From assembly GCA_018818065.1 (NCBI GenBank), contig JAHISV010000011.1, positions 1-64,000 of the forward strand: 64,000 bases of DNA, written 5' to 3'. This document shows, in pieces, positions 36,501 through 43,051 of the stretch; the stretch's first letter is position 1; each line of letters begins with the position of its first letter. Made by a program: the position numbers and the translations under genes. The DNA comes from Bacteroidota bacterium. Lineage in GTDB: Bacteria > Bacteroidota > Ignavibacteria > Ignavibacteriales > Melioribacteraceae. The notes under the pieces were generated by a model. The model was not told where the DNA came from and made no database searches. It saw only the letters and a list, made by a program, of their open reading frames with translations.

Positions 36501-36639
36501 CGAAATGAGAATGCCTTTAGGCGTGGTTTCAATTGGCGGGTTATTGGTTTCATCTGTTCTTACTCTTTTTGTTATCCCAGCATTTTATTATATAACATCA
36601 AGCAGTAAGACCAAGAAAAAGAAAGAGCAATTGGCTTAA
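33550..36639 (+). CDS. RND multidrug efflux transporter, inner-membrane subunit (AcrB-like)
   Basis: 1,029 residues with the duplicated RND layout: a first helix (INKPIATTMGIMVFLIFGLISF), large periplasmic loops and twelve helices. ATG 33550 follows AAGGGG at 33538-33543, so I prefer it to the longer TTG 33532 frame. The helix that carries AcrB Asp407-Asp408 reads VLVANSVVVIEN here, with Ala 405 and Asn 406, and the helix with AcrB Lys940 reads IVVNNAILMLDY, with Asn 926. The usual proton-relay acids and lysine are therefore missing; see findings. Substrate class cannot be read, but the HAE-type sequence and operon indicate drug or lipid-like compounds. Confidence 0.92.
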   Translation: MFLAKTSINKPIATTMGIMVFLIFGLISFLGLNLNQMPDVEIPFVTIQTVYPGAGPKEIETLITKRIEDVVSTVSEIKRIESYSLDGASIVMIEFALSKDVNVANQEVKDKVDLILNDLPDDAQKPTIQKFDFGAIPIISLVLSGDRDPRDLFQFADRTLKDRFGQIAGVANVAITGGQEREIRVVLENKVIYENFISLPQMLGILKAQNMNIPGGYFQVEDQEYTVRLQGEFNDLEKLKNLQIPTAFGNKKLEQIADVIDSGKDIRRRAVYFNATSQLRDENVVRLDIIKATDGNVVKVAEAVQKALPEIEKSLPEGTRLEVVDDRSTFIRSTVDDTMSNIFLGVILTSLILLIFLTNIRSTFIVAMSMPVSIISTFLLLQMAGLTLNTMTLMGISVSVGVLVANSVVVIENIFRHKKLGRNNREASYKGTVEVTVAVVASTLTNLVVFLPIANMSSMVGLFLRELALAASFATIFSLIFSFTLTPMLASLILSDNQKESKFSQRMQKMYESWDEFYRRILSIALKNKFVSLGIILFSFLLFIASSMYYGPKLGFEFMPQADDGKIKIEVELPEGYNLTETASVLEEIENRVKKHPEVVFTLTDLGSISNLNTGANMAKMDVKLVDSKERDMTIFDMISTLVKELSDVANARVAVDVASSMGGGGAPIQFFLIGQELNVLEDIKNQIVDTIHDVPGLINLDQSSRAGKPEITVYPNREKLADAGLTTQELALTLRSTIEGIESSKYRELGEEYDIIVTVKDEAVNTPEEIGSIPIISQKGVFRLAQLADIKFTNGYTKILHRDKFTAIQFTGAPAAGVPLGNVTDEIDRRVKEIEMPAGYSIRWAGNIEMMKEMNADFGFAFILAIILTYMLLAAILESFLQPFFILLTLPLAMIGVFASLYYTGISLGITSMMAIIMLIGIVVNNAILMLDYTNQLIRDEGMTAKDALIAACPTKLKAIIMSTLAIMLGMLPMALGIGDAGAEMRMPLGVVSIGGLLVSSVLTLFVIPAFYYITSSSKTKKKKEQLA

Positions 36640-36680
36640 TAAAATAAAAACTGATCTTCACAAAAAAGTTGGAGGTTACA

Positions 36681-37454
36681 ATGAGTAAAAGTGATTTGAT
36701 TATGGATTTAGAAGGTACTGAGTTTGATGTTCAGGATGATTGTGCAATATTGAGAATTAAATCTGATCTTTTCAAAAATCTTACTGATTTGACGAAAGAA
36801 TCAAAAGTATTTAGCTGGTTTGATCAGATAGCAGTTAATGATGAAATAAAGGCAGTTTTTGTTTTTAATGATAAAGGGACTTTAACTGAATCAGTTTACA
36901 ATGAGTTCCTTTCGGATGTTACAGGAAAAGAGTTAGATGAAAACTGTCCCGAATGTATAAACGCATTCCAGAAAGGACAAATCAGAGCTATAGAGATTAA
37001 TATGTTAATTTCGTTTGCCAGAAAAATGATTAATCTTCCAAAACTTGTTGTCTCCTGCTTGAGAGGGGAGATAGTGACACCTTTTTTTGGAACTTCTCTA
37101 ACTTCTGACATAAGATTGTTAGATAAGGATAGCTGCTTTAGTTTATCACACGTTAAATATGGTTTGCACCCGAGCGGCGGATTACCTTTCTTTCTGCCAA
37201 AATTTGTTGGTAATGGTGTGGCAATGGAGCTACTTCTTCAGGGAGGTAAAATTACTGCCGAAGATGCTCTTGAATTGGGTCTTGTGAATGAAATTATTGA
37301 TTCGGATAATTTTGAACAAAACTGTATTAGCTATGTGAAAGAAAATTACAAATTGGAAAAAAATCTAATAAAAAGTACCAAGGATCTTTTCCACTATTAT
37401 AAGAAGGATTTGTATAAATATTTCGATCATGAAGAGACTTATCTATATTCTTAA
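36681..37454 (+). CDS. Crotonase (enoyl-CoA hydratase/isomerase) family protein
   Basis: 257 residues of the crotonase fold. The core CLRGEIV through SDIRLL, the GLHPSGGLPFFLPKFVG segment and GKITAEDALELGLVNEI match the family, but both catalytic Glu positions differ: the one in the usual GGGCEL element is Gly and the one in the usual PEIKLG element is His. It is therefore unlikely to be a standard hydratase. The family also includes hydrolases, decarboxylases and isomerases. GGAGG lies 5 nt before ATG 36681. It starts 41 nt after the RND gene and ends at a strong terminator, so it is the last gene of the efflux operon. A link between acyl-CoA chemistry and pump substrate is inference. Confidence 0.8.
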   Translation: MSKSDLIMDLEGTEFDVQDDCAILRIKSDLFKNLTDLTKESKVFSWFDQIAVNDEIKAVFVFNDKGTLTESVYNEFLSDVTGKELDENCPECINAFQKGQIRAIEINMLISFARKMINLPKLVVSCLRGEIVTPFFGTSLTSDIRLLDKDSCFSLSHVKYGLHPSGGLPFFLPKFVGNGVAMELLLQGGKITAEDALELGLVNEIIDSDNFEQNCISYVKENYKLEKNLIKSTKDLFHYYKKDLYKYFDHEETYLYS

Positions 37455-37469
37455 CTTATTGCATTTAAT

Positions 37470-37494
37470 GGCTGCTTCGGCAGCCTTTTTTTTT
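37470..37494 (+). terminator. Rho-independent terminator of the efflux operon
   Basis: GGCTGC (37470-37475), TTCG tetraloop, GCAGCC (37480-37485), then a run of nine T. It also lies 27 nt downstream of the convergent kinase stop. Confidence 0.95.
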
Positions 37495-37520
37495 ATATTA
37501 ATTATCAATTGAGAATCAAT

Positions 37521-39824
37521 CTAAATCTGTTTTTTAACTGTATTCTGAAATGTGACAGTAAAACACGATCCTTTTCCTTTCTCACTTTCTACCACGATAG
37601 TTGCATTATTCAGTTCACAATATTTTTTAACAAGTGCAAGCCCCAAACCATTACCTTCGTATGAACGTGTATAGCCCTGCTCTTCCTGGGTAAAAGGATG
37701 AAACAGATTCTTATGATATTCCCTTTGAATACCAATACCAGTATCAATCACTTGTATAAAAATATTTTTATTATGGTCTATTCCTGTCTTTATTTCAACA
37801 CATCCCGTCGAAGTAAATTTTATGGCGTTACTAACGAGATTATGAATTATTTGACCTACTGAGTATTCATCTGCAGTAAAAGTTATAAATGAGGTATGTG
37901 GGGAAAATTTCAGTTCTATATTTTTCTGTTTAGAAGAGAGTTCAAACTCATTTAAAATTGGTGTAATAATTTCTTTTTCTAAATTGATCTCTCTTGGCAG
38001 GAGTTCGTAGGTACCAGTTTGAAGTTCAGACATATTCAACAGCATATCTATTGTTCTGGTGATTCTCTCACCGGCGCTATTAATGCTTGTAAAACATTCA
38101 ACAAGAGTATCAGGCAACTTGCCTTGAAGCTCTTCTTCAACCAGATTAGTAAAACTTAGAATTGTATTTATCGGCGTCCTTATTTCGTGCGACATTTGAG
38201 CAAGGAATTCTGATTTCATTTTATCCGATGCCTCAGCCTTATCACGGGCAAGAATTAAATCCTCTTCAAATTTTATTCTTTCGGTTATGTCTCTACTAAT
38301 GCTGCCAATAAATGAACCGTCGGATGTCTTAATTGGGAAAATAGTATCGAGTATAAATTTTTTCTCACCAGACAAAGTTGTAATGCTTTTTTGAATGGAT
38401 AAAGGCTCAAAATTACCTTTTTTTAGCATGGTACTTACTTGTTTTTTAATATTAACCAGGCTGGAATGTTTTGTCTCTTTGTTCATAAGCTTTTCTGTAA
38501 TATCTAAAAAATGAGCTCCAAGAGCTTCATGTTTAGAAATTCCGGTAAGGTTTACATTGGCATTACTCCAAAGAATAATTATTCCTTCTTTATTAATCAA
38601 TCTGAAGGCATCTTGAGACTGCTCAACAAAACTTGTGAATTTGTTATTAAGATGTTCAAGCTCAAGGTTTTTTTCTGTTAAGCGCAGTTCATTTTTACGT
38701 TTGAAGTAATATGCCAGAGTAATCAGTATGGCAATAATAAAAGAGGTGATAACAATAGTAAGTAGAATCTTGTTTTTGCTCTTTTCAGACTCCAGATTTT
38801 TAATGTTTTCTTCCGCAAGAGCTCGTTCTTTATCAACTCTTATTCTATACAGGTTCGACTTTTCTATATTTTTACTGCTCTTTAATGAATCTTGCAGCAC
38901 CATAGCTTTTCTTAAAAAGGATAATGCAGTATCATAATCATGCAGGGCGTCGTAAGTGTTAGAAAACGATTTGTATATTTCTACAACAAGCAATCTGTCC
39001 CGACTTTCAGTAGCATACTTCAAGGCAGCTGTTAGGAATTTTTTTGCCCGCAAATGGTCATTTTTTTTTATAGCAATAACACCAACAAGCATATTAAACT
39101 TTGCCTTGGTAGTATTAGCTACATTCTGGCTTAATAGTTTGCTTGCCTGATTCAGTAATGAATCTGCCTCATGATATCTCTCCAGTTGAATTAATGTCTC
39201 TGAAAGTAGTGTGTATGTATTTGCCAATTCTTCAGATAATTCGAATTCAGAAAATAGTCCAAGCGCCTTTTTATGATATTCAATTGACATTTCATATGAA
39301 TCAGTAAGTCTGAATAATTCCCCTATATTATTGTAAAGAACACCATTTTTTTGCGGTTCCTTTTTACTTAATAGATAATTCTCAGCCATCAGAAAGTACC
39401 TTAAAGATTTCTCATAGTCATTAAGGAAATAGTAAATTACTCCAATATTATTATATGTTTTCCATTCGTTGGTTTTATCATGAAGTTTATCACCTTCCAA
39501 CTGGGCTAGTTTATGGTATTCAAGCGCTTTATCATACTGATCCAGAAATGTATAATTTAGTGCTGCAGCTTGATATAACTTAAAAACACCCATTTTATAG
39601 TCGATGCTTTTTGCGAAGGGAAGTATTTCATCATAAAGATCGAAACTCTTTATTACATCTTTTTCTCTTAAATCACTTATCATATTCAGATATGTGTCAA
39701 CTATTTCAATATCTGATGAATTGACAAGTTGTACTGAGAGACTGTCAATTGATATCAGGTTTGTTGCTGAATTAATGCGAACAACCAACATGATTAATAT
39801 CAAGTGTCTTGAAAAGGATTTCAT
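37521..39824 (-). CDS. TPR-PAS sensor histidine kinase
   Basis: 767 residues. In order: signal peptide (1-20), about seven TPR repeats (70-330), a coiled coil, one membrane helix (352-374, ILLTIVITSFIIAILITLAYYF), a PAS domain (about 395-515, ending DITERIK), a HisKA domain with His 546 (MSHEIRTPINTILS) and an HATPase domain with NLVSNAIKF, DTGIGI and GNGLGLALV. The architecture resembles the TPR kinase at 7916 plus a PAS domain. It has no receiver and no neighbouring response regulator, so its partner is elsewhere. It converges on the efflux operon and is monocistronic. Confidence 0.9.
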   Translation of the reverse strand: MKSFSRHLILIMLVVRINSATNLISIDSLSVQLVNSSDIEIVDTYLNMISDLREKDVIKSFDLYDEILPFAKSIDYKMGVFKLYQAAALNYTFLDQYDKALEYHKLAQLEGDKLHDKTNEWKTYNNIGVIYYFLNDYEKSLRYFLMAENYLLSKKEPQKNGVLYNNIGELFRLTDSYEMSIEYHKKALGLFSEFELSEELANTYTLLSETLIQLERYHEADSLLNQASKLLSQNVANTTKAKFNMLVGVIAIKKNDHLRAKKFLTAALKYATESRDRLLVVEIYKSFSNTYDALHDYDTALSFLRKAMVLQDSLKSSKNIEKSNLYRIRVDKERALAEENIKNLESEKSKNKILLTIVITSFIIAILITLAYYFKRKNELRLTEKNLELEHLNNKFTSFVEQSQDAFRLINKEGIIILWSNANVNLTGISKHEALGAHFLDITEKLMNKETKHSSLVNIKKQVSTMLKKGNFEPLSIQKSITTLSGEKKFILDTIFPIKTSDGSFIGSISRDITERIKFEEDLILARDKAEASDKMKSEFLAQMSHEIRTPINTILSFTNLVEEELQGKLPDTLVECFTSINSAGERITRTIDMLLNMSELQTGTYELLPREINLEKEIITPILNEFELSSKQKNIELKFSPHTSFITFTADEYSVGQIIHNLVSNAIKFTSTGCVEIKTGIDHNKNIFIQVIDTGIGIQREYHKNLFHPFTQEEQGYTRSYEGNGLGLALVKKYCELNNATIVVESEKGKGSCFTVTFQNTVKKQI

Positions 39825-40004
39825 TATTTGAGCAAAATTAATTTAGTAATGATCGACAAGTAATTTGTAATTACAATAACTAACTTATGATAATTAGACA
39901 AAGAATAAAAGTCGAACCAAGGGAATTTATCAAATTAAACCATAAAGGTTTGCTGAGTGATAAGCTGCTCTGAATATGGAAAGGTTGATGTTTTAATTAT
40001 CTTA

Positions 40005-40040
40005 AGTTGAAAACCCAAGAGCTGCTCCATCTGCAGCTCC
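40005..40040 (-). terminator. Terminator hairpin after the octaheme cytochrome gene
   Basis: On the minus strand GAGCTGC and GCAGCTC (40033-40039 and 40019-40025) form a 7-bp stem with a 7-nt loop, followed by TTGGGTTTTC. The remainder of 39825-40062 shows nothing else I can support. Confidence 0.6.
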
Positions 40041-40062
40041 TGGATTGGAGATCTAAATAGTT

Positions 40063-41292
40063 TTATTTTTTCCGCATTTGCTCAGCTAATTCTTTCATCT
40101 CTGCCAGATCGGTAACAAGTTCACTCCATCCATACCAAAATGAATAGTCTGGATTCATATGGAAAGCTCCCTGAAAAGCTCTCATCCTGTGTTTAAAAAA
40201 CATTCTGAATAATTTTTGTTCGATAACAGTCGGGGCGTCATGGAAAGTCAGTAGATCAGGAAAGGCTGAACTATAAGAATCAGGTTTTGGAATTGTTCCA
40301 TCTTCGTAAAGCCCGGCAATAATTTTTATGCCTTCAGCCATCATTCGGTCAGCTTCACGTATCATATCATCACCCTTGGCCAGTTCAGCATCAGTAAAGT
40401 TTGCTGAATGACAATCTGCGCAAACAGCCTTCATTTTGTTTCGTTCTCTATCAAACGCTTCCTCTGTCAACCTTGCAAGATTGACGGCTTTAACCGCATC
40501 CAGTCTTGCTGTGGGGTTTCCTTCCAGATCCAGGACACCCAGCGCCTGCAAAATTGTTACTCTGTCAGCAGCCCATTGTTCATCTTTAGGCAAGGGTAAT
40601 CTTACGGCAAGAAAACCCCATGCAGTCAGAACGTTATGGTCGCCATCTGGCATATGGCAGGTTTGGCAGGTTGGAGCAGGAGTATCCGGATGGAGAACAC
40701 CGGCTTGTTTTAGCATATACCTAACACCATGTTTTGATGATGAATACATTTCCCACTGTGGGTGATCAAATCCCATGTGACATGTTTGACAGGCCTGCGG
40801 CTGCTGTGCTTCCTTAACCGAAAAACTATGCCGTGTATGGCATATGTCGCAAGAAGCGTGACCAAACATTGATCCTTCGGACTTCAATTTATTTATCTCA
40901 TCATCTGATTTAATTCCCATTTTATGGCAGCCGCCACATCCTTTCATACCATCCATTAATGCCATTGGCTGCATATGGGCCGTAGGCATTGCCTTCATGG
41001 CAGTCCAGGCAAGGGCATGTTTACTCTTTTTGAATTCTTCGGCTTTTTCATCATGACACATGGCACATGTTTCTACAGTAGGTAATTCCACGTTGGCAAT
41101 GTCATCCATCCCCTGGTGGTTTTCGCCGTGACAAGTTTCACAGTATATTTCATTTTCAGCATGTTTGCTCAACTGCCAGTCATTTACAATATTAGGAGTT
41201 TCCTTGTAGTGGCAATCGATACAGACCTGTGCCAGTGAATTATCCGATAGAATAAAACAGAAAAGAAATATTGAGAAAAATAATTTACTCAT
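40063..41292 (-). CDS. Octaheme c-type cytochrome, hydroxylamine oxidoreductase (HAO)-like
   Basis: 409 residues with a signal peptide (to about residue 22) and eight CxxCH heme sites, with first cysteines at about 24, 51, 76, 119, 148, 168, 209 and 291. The spacing, the WEMYSSSKHGVRYML segment and the CHMPDGDHNV element, with an adjacent Asp-His pair next to heme seven, are those of the HAO family. The C-terminal FHMNPDYSFWYGW has tyrosines that could correspond to the P460 cross-linking Tyr, but I cannot align this by eye. It would be a periplasmic enzyme of nitrogen-compound redox chemistry, either oxidising hydroxylamine or reducing it or nitrite. ATG 41292 follows GAGGT 4 nt upstream. 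No quinone partner is adjacent. Confidence 0.82.
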   Translation of the reverse strand: MSKLFFSIFLFCFILSDNSLAQVCIDCHYKETPNIVNDWQLSKHAENEIYCETCHGENHQGMDDIANVELPTVETCAMCHDEKAEEFKKSKHALAWTAMKAMPTAHMQPMALMDGMKGCGGCHKMGIKSDDEINKLKSEGSMFGHASCDICHTRHSFSVKEAQQPQACQTCHMGFDHPQWEMYSSSKHGVRYMLKQAGVLHPDTPAPTCQTCHMPDGDHNVLTAWGFLAVRLPLPKDEQWAADRVTILQALGVLDLEGNPTARLDAVKAVNLARLTEEAFDRERNKMKAVCADCHSANFTDAELAKGDDMIREADRMMAEGIKIIAGLYEDGTIPKPDSYSSAFPDLLTFHDAPTVIEQKLFRMFFKHRMRAFQGAFHMNPDYSFWYGWSELVTDLAEMKELAEQMRKK

Positions 41293-41837
41293 AAATACCT
41301 CACGTTTATTTTGAAACGCCAAACGATTTTACAGAGTCCTTATTAACCAGACCAGCTGATCTGATTATATAATAATATTTTTCAATCGAAATAACAAGAA
41401 ATTTAACATTGGAAAACTCTTCCTTAGCTTATGAGGGCAGATTTTTGTCAATAAAAGAATAGAATATTTATTCCAAGAACTACCGGTGGAAATGAAAAAT
41501 TTAGTAGTAATTACTACTTATTAACAAAAACTTTCTTTTACTCTTGAAGATAATCGTTTACTCATAGCTAAAGGTCTTTCATAACCTTTCATGTATACCA
41601 GAAAGGAAAAGTTAAACCAGTGTATACTACTAAAAGATTAATTGTGGGTGTAAAACAACCTGAAGTCATTTTCGTAAAACTACATATATATGCAGTTGCG
41701 CCACTGATTTAAGAATGATAATTTGAATACTGTAAGAAAGGTTCATTTTCGTCTGTTAGTAAGATTACTGTTCAATTAATGAATCGGGGACTTACAAATT
41801 TTCATTTTATGGATTTATATTATACTGGGGGGTATAT
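41293..41837. other. Divergent intergenic region with a perfect 16-nt palindrome
   Basis: 545 nt between the cytochrome (minus) and PD40 (plus) genes. The one structured element is AGTAGTAATTACTACT at 41503-41518, a perfect 16-nt palindrome of a size typical for a regulator-binding site. The sequence has no ribosome-site-preceded frame, no RNA gene and no clear TANNTTTG promoter. Confidence 0.5.
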
Positions 41838-42851
41838 ATGAAGCACATCTTAATCGGATTAGTAGGGCTATTATTGTTTTTCAGCTGCTCTGAAGTCGAG
41901 TATAAATTTACCGAATTATCCGGTTCCTATCTTGGTCAAACTCCGCCTGACACCTTACCCGAATTATTTGCCCCGGGAATAGTTAATTCCGCAGCATTTA
42001 CAAGAGACTTTGCAATGACACCGGATGGGGATGAAATATATTATTCTATTGTGCTTGGTAATTTTAAGAAATCCGCTATTCTTTTTACAAAGCAGATAAA
42101 TGGAAAATGGACTAAGCCGGAAGTTGCGGACTTTTCCCGAGATTTTAGGTATGAACACATAGAGCCATTCATTTCTCATGATGGAAGTAAATTCCTGTTT
42201 GTTTCGGACAAGCCGGTAAATACAATTAGTAAAGCCAAGGATGATTTTGATATCTGGGTAATGGACAGATTAGATGGGAGTTGGTCTGAACCCTACAATT
42301 TAGGTGCGCCGGTAAATACGGGGGATTCTGAGTTTTTCCCTACGCTCACAAAAACAAATACTCTTTACTTTACAAGACAACCGATTAATGAAAGAGTTAA
42401 CTATATACTTAGATCAAAGCATGATGGTGGAAATTATGGGGAGCCTGAAATGCTTGGACCAAATGTTAATGCGGGGAGAAGTCGATTTAATGCCTTTGTC
42501 GATCCAGATGAGGAATATTTGATAATTCCAATTGTGGGTATTGCTGATTCCTTTGGCGGTACTGATTATTACATTTCCTTTAGAAGCATTGCTGACGAGT
42601 GGAGCGAGCCCATAAATCTGGGTGGTAATATTAATACTCGATTTGGTATGGAATATGTGCCCTACGTATCGCCGGATAAAAAATATTTCTTCTTTTTGAG
42701 TTTTCGTGAAAGCGAAGAAAAAATCGATGAATTATCATACAGTCTTCTTGTCGGATTGAATCAAACACCAGGTGGAGTTAACCCGGCTATGTATTGGGTT
42801 GACGCGAAGTTTATTAATGAATTGAGACCTGAAGGTTTTTACAGAAAATAA
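41838..42851 (+). CDS. PD40/TolB-like beta-propeller lipoprotein
   Basis: 337 residues. A lipoprotein signal with LFFSC (Cys 17) is followed by PD40-type repeats of a beta-propeller (FAMTPDGDEIYYSIVLG, FISHDGSKFLFVSDKP, YVSPDKKYFFFLSF), each with the PDG/DGSK turn. The opening block SYLGQTPPDTLPELFAPGIV is nearly repeated in the gene at 50224, so the two are paralogues. It would sit on the outer membrane, perhaps surface-exposed, and bind a protein or polysaccharide. A six-G run (41827-41832) lies 5 nt before the ATG. It is the first of six exported-protein genes in one direction. Confidence 0.85.
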   Translation: MKHILIGLVGLLLFFSCSEVEYKFTELSGSYLGQTPPDTLPELFAPGIVNSAAFTRDFAMTPDGDEIYYSIVLGNFKKSAILFTKQINGKWTKPEVADFSRDFRYEHIEPFISHDGSKFLFVSDKPVNTISKAKDDFDIWVMDRLDGSWSEPYNLGAPVNTGDSEFFPTLTKTNTLYFTRQPINERVNYILRSKHDGGNYGEPEMLGPNVNAGRSRFNAFVDPDEEYLIIPIVGIADSFGGTDYYISFRSIADEWSEPINLGGNINTRFGMEYVPYVSPDKKYFFFLSFRESEEKIDELSYSLLVGLNQTPGGVNPAMYWVDAKFINELRPEGFYRK

Positions 42852-42872
42852 ATTTTACTAAATATTTTTTTT

Positions 42873-42948
42873 GGTTCCACGGGACAGATCATGAAGTCAA
42901 TCTCCCCCAGGATTAACTCCCAATTTATCTGTCCCCGGAACCTTTTTT
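42873..42948. repeat. REP-like inverted repeat, possibly acting as terminator
   Basis: GGTTCCACGGGACAGAT (42873-42889) is an imperfect inverted copy of ATCTGTCCCCGGAACC (42927-42942); the 37-nt loop separates them and a TTTTTT tail follows. The GGGGACAG/CTGTCCCC core with GGTTCC ends recalls dispersed REP-type elements mobilised by IS200-like Y1 transposases. Only one copy is in the window. Confidence 0.55.
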
Positions 42949-43051
42949 ACGGAGTTAAAATTTTGATCCAATATGGTTGTTCTATTTTATATATTAACAA
43001 TAATCCTTTGACAGAAATAATCTGTCAATAATCAAATCGTTTGGGGGAATG

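Noticed and set aside
40436..40765. 109-codon frame opposite the octaheme cytochrome
   Set aside because: It is antisense to a gene with eight heme motifs; its length follows from the codon bias of the cytochrome gene.
41293..41837. Small RNA or hidden gene in the long divergent gap
   Set aside because: No promoter-terminator pair, no ribosome-site-led frame and no stable structure beyond a 16-nt palindrome.
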